This document shows positions 1 through 7,374 of a DNA stretch of 10,553 nucleotides, piece after piece (within the stretch, counting starts at the first letter, position 1; each line of letters opens with the position of its first letter). Source of the stretch: Marinosulfonomonas sp. (lineage in GTDB: Bacteria > Pseudomonadota > Alphaproteobacteria > Rhodobacterales > Rhodobacteraceae); the NCBI GenBank assembly GCA_026989405.1, contig JALSJL010000437.1, forward strand, positions 1-10,553, given 5' to 3'. Both the position numbers and the translations under genes were made by a program. The notes under the pieces are model-generated. The model saw only the letters and a program-made list of their open reading frames with translations. It did no database searches and had not been told where the DNA came from.

Positions 1-836
1 TACGACGCGCAATCGCCCGCTGCCCAGATCGACCTGTCCGACGTCTGGCCCAGGACATCGGTTGCGATACCGTTGTCGAGTGTCAGGCCGGCGCTTTCGG
101 CCAGCCGGGTATCTGGGGCAATGCCAACCCCGACGATCACGAAATCAACGTCCAGCCTGGTGCCATCGCTCAGTTCGGCGCCGCTAACCCGGCCGTCGCC
201 GGACAGTTGCGCCAGCCCCACGCCTTCGCGGATATCGACGCCCTCGCGTCGGTGCACTGCGCGGATGAAATCCGAGGTCTGCGCGCAGGCGACGCGTTGC
301 AGGATACGCTCGGCCATTTCCACCAGCGTCACATGCAGCCCCTTGCGCGCCGCGACCGCCGCGGCTTCCAGTCCGATGTAGCCGCCGCCCACGATCAGCA
401 CCCGCCGGCCCGGCGCAAATTCATGGGCCAGGGCGTCGGCATCGGCCAGTGTGCGCATCGTGTAGACACCGTCCAAATCACCGCCGATTCTGGCCGGAAG
501 ACGGTGCGGGATGGCCCCTGTTGTCAGCGCGAGCTGGTCATAGTGCAGCGTTTCGCCGCCAAGCGTGACCGTCTTGTCTGCGGCGTCTACGGCGGAAACG
601 GGCGTGCCAAGGCGCAGTGCGATGTCGTGGTCGCGGTAAAACTGTTCCGGCCGCAGGAACAGGCGTTCCAGCGGCATGTCGCCCAAAAGATATTTCTTTG
701 ATAGCGGCGGGCGCTGGTAGGGTGGCACCGCTTCTTCACCGATCAGGGTGATCTTCCCGTCAAACCCGAGGTCACGCAGCTTGGTCGCCAGCGATTGGCC
801 GGCCTGCCCCGCGCCAACAATGACAAAATGGCTCAT
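1..836 (-). CDS. FAD/NAD(P)-dependent ferredoxin/rubredoxin reductase-type oxidoreductase, 3' end cut by window edge
   Basis: The first 278 residues of an open frame that runs off the left edge; the family is about 400 residues, so the C-terminal dimerisation part is missing. An N-terminal FAD dinucleotide fold reads IVGAGQAG (residues 6-13), RPPLSK (42-47) is typical of putidaredoxin/rhodocoxin reductases, a second Rossmann motif IVGGGYIGLE (148-157) should bind NAD(P)H, and the FAD-closing motif AAGDCA is at 272-277. Such enzymes pass electrons from NAD(P)H to a small ferredoxin or rubredoxin that serves a P450 or oxygenase; no partner is visible here. The ATG at 836 is supported by an AAGGAG ribosome site at 843-848, six bases upstream. 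The 78 bases before the gene, after the acyltransferase, show no hairpin. Family assignment is firm; substrate and partner are unknown. Confidence 0.9.
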   Translation of the reverse strand, partial: MSHFVIVGAGQAGQSLATKLRDLGFDGKITLIGEEAVPPYQRPPLSKKYLLGDMPLERLFLRPEQFYRDHDIALRLGTPVSAVDAADKTVTLGGETLHYDQLALTTGAIPHRLPARIGGDLDGVYTMRTLADADALAHEFAPGRRVLIVGGGYIGLEAAAVAARKGLHVTLVEMAERILQRVACAQTSDFIRAVHRREGVDIREGVGLAQLSGDGRVSGAELSDGTRLDVDFVIVGVGIAPDTRLAESAGLTLDNGIATDVLGQTSDRSIWAAGDCAS

Positions 837-914
837 GTGGCTCTCCTTGTTGCGGCGACCTTACCCAAATGCAACGGGCAGGGACAATCACGCAATGTCA
901 CAAACCGTTCGTCG

Positions 915-2087
915 TCATCCGCCGCGTTTGAACGGGCCCAATTTTGCCAGATAGGCGTTTTCTTCGGTTACGGCTTCGCGTTCTTCGATGACAAAGCGTT
1001 CGACCGCGCCGCGAAAGCCCGGATCGGCGATCCAGTGTAGTGAATGGGTTTCGACCGGCAGATAGCCGCGCGCGATCTTGTGCTGGCCCTGCGCGCCGGC
1101 TTCGACGCGGCTCAGGCCATGCGCGATGGCATGATCAATCGCACGGTAGTAGCACAGCTCGAAATGCAGAAACGGGTGGTGTTCGGTGCAGCCCCAATAG
1201 CGGCCGAACAAGGCATCGCGCCCGGCGAAGTTCAGAGCACCGGCCACCGGGTGCCCGTCGATCTCGGCCAACATCAAGACGGCGTCCTCGCGCATTTCTT
1301 GGTGGACCAGGTCGAAAAATGCGCGCGTCAGGTATGGTGTGCCCCATTTGCGCGCGCCGGTTGACTGATAGAACCGCCAGAAGGCATCCCAATGGCGCGC
1401 CTCGATTTGCTCGCCCGTCAGGGTGACGATCTCGCCGCCAAACTGCGCTGCGCCGCGCCGTTCACGCCGGATTGCCTTGCGCTTGCGCGACGACAAGGTG
1501 GCCAGGAACGCATCAAAATCGGTGTAGGCTTCGTTGGTCCAGTGAAACTGTTGGCCCGTGCGGTGCAGCAACCCCATCCCGACGCCGACCGCCACCTCGG
1601 ACTGCGTGCAGAAGGTCAGGTGCAGCGACGACAACTGGTTGTCGGTTGCCAGTTGAACGGCGCCCGACAACAGCGCCTGGCGCCCCGTTGTTTCGAACCC
1701 CGGGCGCGTCAGCAGGCGGCGGCCACTGACCGGGGTGAAGGGCACCGCGATTTGCAGTTTGGGGTAATAGTCGCCCCCGGCCTGCTCCCAGGCGTGGGCC
1801 CAGGCATGGTCGAATACGTATTCGCCCTGGCTGTGACCTTTTACATACATTGGAGCAACCGCCACAATCTGCCCGTCCTGCGATGCGCTGATCGGGCGCG
1901 CTGTCCAACCCGTCCCGGGGCCGACAGAGCCGGAACGCTCAAGCGTATGCAGGAACCGGTGCGTTGTGAATGGGTCAAATGGGCGCTTGCCGTCGGCGGT
2001 TTCCGGGCAGGCGCAGGCGTCCCAACTGGCCGGGTCGATGTCCCCGACGCTGCCGTGCATCTTGATTTGGACCTGTGTGTCGCTCAT
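915..2087 (-). CDS. FemAB-like N-acyltransferase (COG3146 / PF04339, GNAT fold)
   Basis: 390 residues, the usual size for the COG3146 'predicted N-acyltransferase' family, related in fold to FemABX and GNAT enzymes. Conserved blocks are a basic stretch SSRKRKAIRRER (199-210), WGTPYLTRAFF (248-258), GRYWGC (295-300), HFELCYY (308-314) and the family-defining run from EAGAQGQHK (329-337) through ARGYLPVETHS (339-349). No signal peptide or membrane segment is seen, so it should be cytosolic. The true substrate is not established; database labels such as 'peptidoglycan biosynthesis protein' rest on the FemAB resemblance. It begins 28 bases after the phosphodiesterase gene, in the same direction, with only a weak ribosome site before the ATG at 2087, which fits co-transcription. 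Family call is firm, function open. Confidence 0.9.
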   Translation of the reverse strand: MSDTQVQIKMHGSVGDIDPASWDACACPETADGKRPFDPFTTHRFLHTLERSGSVGPGTGWTARPISASQDGQIVAVAPMYVKGHSQGEYVFDHAWAHAWEQAGGDYYPKLQIAVPFTPVSGRRLLTRPGFETTGRQALLSGAVQLATDNQLSSLHLTFCTQSEVAVGVGMGLLHRTGQQFHWTNEAYTDFDAFLATLSSRKRKAIRRERRGAAQFGGEIVTLTGEQIEARHWDAFWRFYQSTGARKWGTPYLTRAFFDLVHQEMREDAVLMLAEIDGHPVAGALNFAGRDALFGRYWGCTEHHPFLHFELCYYRAIDHAIAHGLSRVEAGAQGQHKIARGYLPVETHSLHWIADPGFRGAVERFVIEEREAVTEENAYLAKLGPFKRGG

Positions 2088-2115
2088 TCGCAGCCCGGTT
2101 CACTGGTGTCGCGTT

Positions 2116-2886
2116 TCAGGTGGCCGGGATAACCGCCCGGTAGCCTTCGAAAGTAACATTGTCGGCGTATTCGCGCGCTTTGGCTTCGGCCTTGTCGTCG
2201 CGTATCGTCCAGCACAGCACTGGTATACCACTGTCGCGAATTTCCTTCACGCGCGGATGCGCAAGTTCGTTGGCATGGTGCGAGATGAAGTCGGCGTCAA
2301 CCGTCTTGACATCGGGAATTTCCCGCAGCCGTTTGCGCACGGCTTCCGGGACCAAACCCCAGCTTTCCTTGCGTAGTGGCCCGGTCGTCAGCCCCAGCGG
2401 CAGGTCCGGCGCCAGCGCGCGCAGGGCCGCTACCGAATGTGGGTTGAAAGACATGACCGCAGCCTCGCCATCATACCGCGCCAGGTCACGCGCGACTGCC
2501 CGTTCGAGCTGACCAACGCCAGTGCCGAGTGCGCCATCCTGGTCCTTGACTTCGATCAGCAGCGGGACACGGCCACCGACTTCTTCCAGAACGCGGGCAA
2601 GCGTCGGGATCGTTTCATCGCTGTTGTTCAGCAAGATATCACCCAGCTCGCGTGCACTGCGTTGCCGAATAGCGCCTTTTTCCGAGGTCAGGCGATCAAG
2701 CGCATAGTCGTGGAACACCATCGCCTGCCCGTCACTGGACAATTGCAGGTCAATCTCGGCCGGATAGCCCGCGTCGATGGCGGCGCGCAGGGCCGCAAGC
2801 GAATTTTCCGGCCGGCCGGCATCGGCGTCATGCAGGGCACGGTGCGCAATCGGCACTCTCAGCAGCCCGTCGGGAAGTCGGCTCAT
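2116..2886 (-). CDS. Glycerophosphodiester phosphodiesterase family protein (GDPD)
   Basis: 256 residues forming a complete GDPD TIM-barrel, the usual length of bacterial cytosolic members. The catalytic and metal residues can be read directly: the IAHR motif with His15 and Arg16, PENS at 26-29, the Glu44-x-Asp46 metal pair in AEIDLQLS, the second catalytic His59 in MVFHDYALDRLT, Glu112 and Lys114 in LLIEVKDQ, and a C-terminal CWTIRD. The family hydrolyses glycerophosphodiesters, from deacylated phospholipids, to glycerol-3-phosphate and an alcohol. There is no signal peptide, so it should act in the cytoplasm (UgpQ-like rather than GlpQ-like). The ATG shares an ATGA overlap with the RidA-like stop codon and has no strong ribosome site, so translational coupling is likely. 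The substrate in this operon is not known. Confidence 0.94.
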   Translation of the reverse strand: MSRLPDGLLRVPIAHRALHDADAGRPENSLAALRAAIDAGYPAEIDLQLSSDGQAMVFHDYALDRLTSEKGAIRQRSARELGDILLNNSDETIPTLARVLEEVGGRVPLLIEVKDQDGALGTGVGQLERAVARDLARYDGEAAVMSFNPHSVAALRALAPDLPLGLTTGPLRKESWGLVPEAVRKRLREIPDVKTVDADFISHHANELAHPRVKEIRDSGIPVLCWTIRDDKAEAKAREYADNVTFEGYRAVIPAT

Positions 2887-3347
2887 CTGATCTGGAAAAT
2901 GCCTTCGATCTCGACCGCGACACCGAACGGCAAAGAGGCTGCACTGACGGCGGAACGGGCGTGCCGACCGGCATCACCCAACGCTTCGGCCAGAAAATCC
3001 GACGCCCCGTTGATCACTTGCGGCTGGTCAGTGAAATCGGATGTCGAGTTGACAAAACCTGTCAACTTCACGACCCGAACCAACCGGTCGAGATCGCCTC
3101 CGCAGGCCGCCCTGGCTTGTGCGAGCAGGCCTATTGCACAAAGTTTCGCAGCTGCCGCGCCTTCATCGACCGTCATGTCGGCACCCAGTTTTCCGCACAC
3201 CATGCCTTCGGCATTCATGGAAATCTGGCCCGACACATAGACAATGTCGCCAATCTGCACATAGGGGACGTAGTTGGCCGCGGGCGCGGGTGCTTCGGGA
3301 AGGCTGACCCCCAGCTCTGCAAGTCGTTCTTCAATTGCCTGACCCAT
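2883..3347 (-). CDS. RidA (YjgF/YER057c/UK114) superfamily protein lacking the catalytic arginine
   Basis: 154 residues, a RidA-fold protein of the longer subclass with about 25 extra N-terminal residues. Visible family features are IVYVSGQIS (35-43), a central RVVKLTGFVNS (91-101), and the C-terminal SLPFGVAVEIEG (138-149) that contributes to the trimer-interface pocket. RidA proper deaminates reactive enamine/imine intermediates such as 2-aminoacrylate using an Arg just before the Leu-Pro in 'ARLP' (Arg105 in E. coli). Here that position is Ser138 in AASLP, so deaminase activity is not expected; this resembles the Rid4-7 groups, whose function is unclear. The start is supported by GGAG six bases upstream. 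The gene follows the secretion genes after 67 bases and overlaps the phosphodiesterase gene by 4. The fold is certain; I give no gene symbol because ridA function is unlikely. Confidence 0.93.
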   Translation of the reverse strand: MGQAIEERLAELGVSLPEAPAPAANYVPYVQIGDIVYVSGQISMNAEGMVCGKLGADMTVDEGAAAAKLCAIGLLAQARAACGGDLDRLVRVVKLTGFVNSTSDFTDQPQVINGASDFLAEALGDAGRHARSAVSAASLPFGVAVEIEGIFQIR

Positions 3348-3414
3348 CCTGTTCTCCGTTCTGGTTGGTCTGGCAAGACGCTAACTTGGAACGCGAAGAC
3401 GCGAAACCGGAAAT

Positions 3415-4737
3415 TCAGTTCTCGCGAAAAGCATTCGCGAAATATGGCAACAACGGCTTTGCCAGATATGACCAGGTGGGCTGACTGTCGATGCTGATAA
3501 CCACCCGGACAGGCGCTCCGGGCATGATCTCTTCTTTGGTCAACCTGCCCGAGGTTTCCGTGGGCGCAAGGTCGATCATGGCCTGATAATACCGTTCGCC
3601 TGTGACCTGGTCAGTCCGAATGCCGGGTGAAATGCTGGTGATGGTGCCGGTCGCGCGGATCGGCAGGGGAGCGTCCGAAACCGGAATTTTGACGCGGACG
3701 TCGCGGCTGTCCGATATCCGGTGAATTTCTTGCGGATTTATGCGGGCAGCGATGCGAATCGTCCGATCTGACGGAACGATCTGCATGAGATCTTGTCCGG
3801 CGAGCACGACGCTTCCAGCCGATAATTCGGTGAGCCACAGGACCGTTCCACTGGCCGGGGCACGTATGACCATTGCGGACATACGGTCGGAAAGTGCGCC
3901 CCATTGTTGGACAAGCTCGTCCTCGCGAAACTCCAGGTCTCGCAACTTTGCAAGCTGGTCCGCGTGCCGGGCACTTGTTTTTTGCGCCAACCCGTCTTCG
4001 AGCTGGGCGCGCATTTCGCGTAGTTGGGCCAGCCGGGCTTCCAGGGCGCCGGTCTTGCCCCGCAGCTCTGCCTCGGAGCTTTGCAGGGGCAGCAGCGTGT
4101 TTGCAGGGACCAGACTGCGTTCAGCCAGTTGGGACTGCGCTGCAAGCTGTTCACGCACGAGCGAAATCTGGGTGTTGGCGGCCGCAATTTGCGCCTGGAC
4201 GGCCTCCATCTGCAAGGCGATTTCAGCCGATTTTCTTTCGGCGAGCAGGCGGTCCTGATCCTGCGCCTCGCGGATTGCGCCAAGTAGTTCGCGATGGCGG
4301 TCCAGAACCTGGGAAACATTCAGGCCGGGGGCGGACCGGGCAAGACGGCCGGCCCGAAACTCGATGATATCCGAGCCGCTGAGTTCAGCCTCAATTCGCG
4401 CGCGCCGTATCCGCAATTCCAGGAGTTTTTGCGCCAGGGCAGTGCGTTCGTTTTGCAGGTCGGTGGTGTCCAGGAACAGCAGTGGAGCGCCCTCGCGGAC
4501 CGATGCGCCCTCCTTCGCCGGAATGCTGGCAACCATGCCGCCATGCAGGCTCTGGATGAAAAGCGTGGGCTCAGACAATTCGACATGGCCGCGCGTGATC
4601 ACTGCTGCTGACACATTCGTAAACGCCGCCCAGGAACCAAACCCGGCGATCAGAACCACAAGCGCGCACAGGCCCAGCCGCACGTACCGTTGTGTTGGCC
4701 CGGGTTTTGCCGTCTCGCAATGCGTCACCCGGTCCAT
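3415..4737 (-). CDS. HlyD/PrtE-family type I secretion membrane fusion protein
   Basis: 440 residues, typical of type I secretion periplasmic adaptors. Order of parts: short cytosolic N-terminus, one membrane anchor (about 19-39), first half of a lipoyl-like barrel-sandwich domain (about 58-90), a long Glu/Arg/Gln/Ala-rich coiled-coil hairpin (about 95-280), the second lipoyl half with IRAPASGTVLW (291-301), a beta-barrel domain (about 325-415), and a C-terminal tail AKPLLPYFANAFRE (426-439) of the kind common in PrtE/HlyD proteins. It should join the inner-membrane ABC exporter to an outer-membrane TolC-like channel. Its ATG lies inside the end of the ABC gene (13-base overlap), so the two are translationally linked. 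Neither a TolC homologue nor a secreted RTX substrate gene is present in the window. Confidence 0.95.
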   Translation of the reverse strand: MDRVTHCETAKPGPTQRYVRLGLCALVVLIAGFGSWAAFTNVSAAVITRGHVELSEPTLFIQSLHGGMVASIPAKEGASVREGAPLLFLDTTDLQNERTALAQKLLELRIRRARIEAELSGSDIIEFRAGRLARSAPGLNVSQVLDRHRELLGAIREAQDQDRLLAERKSAEIALQMEAVQAQIAAANTQISLVREQLAAQSQLAERSLVPANTLLPLQSSEAELRGKTGALEARLAQLREMRAQLEDGLAQKTSARHADQLAKLRDLEFREDELVQQWGALSDRMSAMVIRAPASGTVLWLTELSAGSVVLAGQDLMQIVPSDRTIRIAARINPQEIHRISDSRDVRVKIPVSDAPLPIRATGTITSISPGIRTDQVTGERYYQAMIDLAPTETSGRLTKEEIMPGAPVRVVISIDSQPTWSYLAKPLLPYFANAFREN

Positions 4738-6452
4738 CGCGTTTGCCCCGGGTTCAGGCCAGCCGCGCCGCGATGCGCGCTGCCTTTCGGTTTGCTTGCC
4801 GGCTGACCAAAAGACCTGACGTAGCCACGATCAAGAACAAGGTGCAGATCGACATGATCCAGCAATGCGCGATGGCGCGTGCACAAGACGACAGCCGCGC
4901 CGGTTGCGGTCAGGTCATTGATCATCTCGACCAGCGCTTCAATTCCCGCGGTGTCGAGGTTGTTTGCAGGCTCATCAAGGACCACAACCTCAGGCGCGCC
5001 ATAGATGGCCCGCGCCAGTCCGATTTTTTGCAGGAGAGCGCCCGGCAATGGCACCGTTTGAGGTCCGATCCGGGTTTCGTACCCGTCCGGCAGCCCCATG
5101 ATCGCATCATGGGCGCCGGCCGTGATGGCGCATCGGGCGACGTCCGCCGGGGTTGCGCCCTCATCGAACCCGCATATGGCGTCGGCAATGGTGCCCGATG
5201 GAAAACTGATCTGTTGGGGCAGGTATCCTGCGCGCAGCCTTTCAAGGCGTGCGCCGTTGGTTGCAATGTTGACGCCGGCGACATTCAAGGATCCGCCGGC
5301 CACCGGTATCAGGCCGCAAATTGCCCTTGCCAGTGTCGATTTGCCTGAGCCCGACGGCCCGACTATGGCAAGTGAGCGCCCAGGCGGAAGCCGAAACGTT
5401 GCCATTCTTATTGCCGCCTGCGATCCGGGCGCCGGGAAAATTGTGGCCTGACGCGCCGAGATGCCTTCGGTGCCGGGCAACCCCGCCGATGCCGGTTTTT
5501 GTGGATCGGCACGGCGCAGGAACCGCCCGAGCCGCGCCCGGGCGGCAAGGAAGGCACGCAAAAGGGCCATGTTCTGGGTAATCATGTCCGGCGTGCTCAG
5601 CGCGCGTGCAAGCAAGACCGTTGTTGCGATGATTGCGCCGGGGGTCAGTTGTTGTTGCAAGACAAGATAGGCCGCGTAGCCGACAATGGCGGACTGCAGG
5701 ATGGCCCGCAAGGTCTGGGCCATGGTCATCACGAAAGACAGCCGGTCTTCGTGCCGGATGCGGCGCGCTCCTTGAGCGTGGAAGTCACCTCGCCATCTGG
5801 CCATGAGTGATTGTTGGAACCAGCCGCCTTGCTGCAGAGAGCGATCACGCAACACCGAATCGGCCCGAATCCCGGCCTGATTGTCGCCCGGACCGCCGGC
5901 CGCGCCTGCATAGATTGCCGCCGCCGGCAAAAGAAACAGCGCCAAGCCCACAACGGCAAAAGCCCCCAGCGCCGGGTGCAGAAAGGCGATGGCCAGAATG
6001 AAGAACGGCACCCAGGGCGCGTCGAGAATGGCCATGAGCAGCGGTGAGGAAAAAAACCGTCGGATGATGTCGAGATCTTCAATCGCATCGGCCACATCGC
6101 GGGCGTTGGCCGGGCCGGCACTGGCGGCAGCACGTTCCAGCGATTGGGCAAGCGCGCCTGCAACCTTGTCGCCGAGACGGGCGGCGATTCGTTTGCGTGA
6201 ATGATCAAGGATGCCCATGATCAGAAACAGAAACACCATCAAGACGCCAAGTGCGATCAGCGTTTCAACAGATCCGCTGTTCAGCACTCTGTCATAGACC
6301 TGCAATGCAAACAGCGGGCCGGTGAGCAACAGCAAATTGACAAACGCTCCAAAGACAAGGACGACGCCAAGAGCGGGCGCCTGCAAACGCAGGACGGACC
6401 ATGGCCCGGTATGGCCCCCCTGGTTGCTTGAATGGTTTTCGAATTTGCTCAA
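4725..6452 (-). CDS. PrtD-like type I secretion ABC transporter (permease-ATPase) with degenerate signature motif
   Basis: 575 residues, the usual PrtD length, with a fused transmembrane domain (residues about 24-285, about six hydrophobic segments) and a nucleotide-binding domain (about 335-545). No N-terminal C39-like domain is present. Walker A is GPSGSGKST (365-373), the Q-loop Gln is in YLPQQ (410-414), Walker B with catalytic Glu is VVVLDEP (489-495), the D-loop is NNLD (497-500) and the switch His is His527. The ABC signature, normally LSGGQ, reads LPGAL (469-473), while the following QKIGLARA (475-482) keeps the family frame, so a frameshift is unlikely. It pairs with the overlapping HlyD gene. 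The frame is closed upstream by TGA at 6465-6467 and has no ATG before residue 72, so the start is probably the TTG at 6452, without a clear ribosome site. Confidence 0.93.
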   Translation of the reverse strand: MSKFENHSSNQGGHTGPWSVLRLQAPALGVVLVFGAFVNLLLLTGPLFALQVYDRVLNSGSVETLIALGVLMVFLFLIMGILDHSRKRIAARLGDKVAGALAQSLERAAASAGPANARDVADAIEDLDIIRRFFSSPLLMAILDAPWVPFFILAIAFLHPALGAFAVVGLALFLLPAAAIYAGAAGGPGDNQAGIRADSVLRDRSLQQGGWFQQSLMARWRGDFHAQGARRIRHEDRLSFVMTMAQTLRAILQSAIVGYAAYLVLQQQLTPGAIIATTVLLARALSTPDMITQNMALLRAFLAARARLGRFLRRADPQKPASAGLPGTEGISARQATIFPAPGSQAAIRMATFRLPPGRSLAIVGPSGSGKSTLARAICGLIPVAGGSLNVAGVNIATNGARLERLRAGYLPQQISFPSGTIADAICGFDEGATPADVARCAITAGAHDAIMGLPDGYETRIGPQTVPLPGALLQKIGLARAIYGAPEVVVLDEPANNLDTAGIEALVEMINDLTATGAAVVLCTRHRALLDHVDLHLVLDRGYVRSFGQPASKPKGSAHRGAAGLNPGQTRWTG

Positions 6453-6618
6453 ATGTGGCAGCTTTCAATCCCCGGTGCAGATGCAGGCGTTCTCTTTCAC
6501 GCTGCCGGTGATTAACCACAAGAATTGCTGCGGCGAGGTTAACACAAGCGTTTTGCAAACCATTTGATTCTATGAAAGACATTGGCTACGTCGCCAAACG
6601 AGGGTTCAGGATCAGCAA
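6453..6618. promoter_or_regulatory. Divergent intergenic region between the type I secretion operon and mlaA
   Basis: These 166 bases must hold the promoter of mlaA, and probably that of the secretion operon. I cannot point to a convincing -35/-10 pair on either strand. Visible structure: an imperfect 12-base palindrome GTGATTAACCAC at 6508-6519 (two mismatched positions), and two similar direct copies, TTAACCACAAG at 6512-6522 and TTAACACAAG at 6539-6548. These could be operator half-sites, but no regulator can be named. AGG at 6608-6610 is the likely mlaA ribosome site. Confidence 0.5.
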
Positions 6619-7374
6619 ATGCGCATCAGAAACCGGGTAACGATCTTTGTCTTGATGGCCGCTCTTGCGGCGCTGACGGCCTGTGGCGGGCCGGATGTCG
6701 CAAGCGGAATTTACGATCCGCTGGAACGGCAGAACCGGGCGGTGCACGAATTCAACCGCGACGTTGATCGCGCTCTTTTGCGCCCGACGGCAAATGCCTA
6801 CGGAACAGTCTTGCCGGAACCGGTTCGAAATGGCGTGGGGAATGTCGCGGCCAACCTTTCCCTTCCCGGAAGCATTCTGAATGACCTTCTGCAATTCAAC
6901 ATCGAAGATGCGATGCACAATTCTGTCCGGCTGATTGTGAATTCCACAATCGGGCTCGGGGGTCTGATTGATGTTGCCCAAGCCTCTGGCGTGCCGGCAC
7001 GCAACAGCGATTTCGGCGAAACCCTGCATGTCTGGGGAGCCAGGGAAGGCGCCTATCTGGAACTGCCGTTTGTCGGCCCTTCAACCACGCGTGACACGGT
7101 GGGGATGGTGGTTGATCTTTTCATCGACCCGCTGAACTCGGTGGTGCCGCCGAAAGACAGGTATGTGCTGCCGGTTGTGGCCGCAGCGTCCAAGATCGGT
7201 GACCGCTATCGTTTCAAATCGACGGTAGACTCGATACTGTACGAGAGCGCAGACAGTTACGCGCAGGCGCGGCTGTTGTATCTTGAAAACCGGCGCTTCC
7301 AGCTTGGCGCTGAAGCTGGGGCTGGTGCAGAAGAACTTTACGAGGATTTGTATGAAGGTCTCATACCCGAATGA
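6619..7374 (+). CDS. mlaA: MlaA (VacJ) outer-membrane lipoprotein of phospholipid transport
   Basis: 251 residues, the normal MlaA length. A lipoprotein signal peptide ends in the lipobox LTAC (19-22), so Cys22 is the predicted lipidation site, and Gly follows it, as expected for outer-membrane sorting. Conserved blocks are YDPLERQNRAVHEFN (32-46), FNIEDA (93-98), NSTIGLGGLIDVA (108-120), DFGETLHVWG (131-140) and YLELPFVGPST (146-156). In E. coli, MlaA sits in the outer membrane with porins, removes misplaced phospholipids from the outer leaflet and hands them to MlaC. The gene directly precedes and overlaps mlaC. The mlaFED transporter genes are not here, so they must lie elsewhere if present. 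The acidic C-terminal tail EELYEDLYE lies past the conserved core. Confidence 0.96.
   Translation: MRIRNRVTIFVLMAALAALTACGGPDVASGIYDPLERQNRAVHEFNRDVDRALLRPTANAYGTVLPEPVRNGVGNVAANLSLPGSILNDLLQFNIEDAMHNSVRLIVNSTIGLGGLIDVAQASGVPARNSDFGETLHVWGAREGAYLELPFVGPSTTRDTVGMVVDLFIDPLNSVVPPKDRYVLPVVAAASKIGDRYRFKSTVDSILYESADSYAQARLLYLENRRFQLGAEAGAGAEELYEDLYEGLIPE
7342..7346 (+). promoter_or_regulatory. Ribosome binding site that sets the mlaC start
   Basis: GAGGA inside the 3' end of mlaA, six bases before the ATG at 7352. It favours this start over the upstream in-frame ATG at 7283 and implies coupled translation of mlaA and mlaC. Confidence 0.7.

Noticed and set aside
1392..2132. Long plus-strand open frame opposite the acyltransferase gene
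   Set aside because: Low-complexity Arg/Gly/Ala-rich product with no recognisable domain, wholly antisense to a well-conserved protein; similar antisense frames at 207-701, 2437-3240 and 8029-8850 were rejected for the same reason.
3391..3405. ACGCGAA repeated with an 8-base period between the HlyD and RidA-like genes
   Set aside because: Two short copies only, with no promoter or hairpin context; likely chance.
6512..6526. CtrA-type site (TTAA-N7-TTAA) upstream of mlaA
   Set aside because: The second half reads AATT rather than TTAA, so the match is incomplete.
6566..6570. GANTC (CcrM methylation) sites in both divergent spacers, here and at 10229-10233
   Set aside because: A five-base degenerate site in two spacers is too little evidence for cell-cycle control.
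7283..7351. Extended mlaC start at the upstream ATG
   Set aside because: It would overlap mlaA by 92 bases and push the signal peptide inside the protein; the ATG at 7352 has a proper ribosome site.
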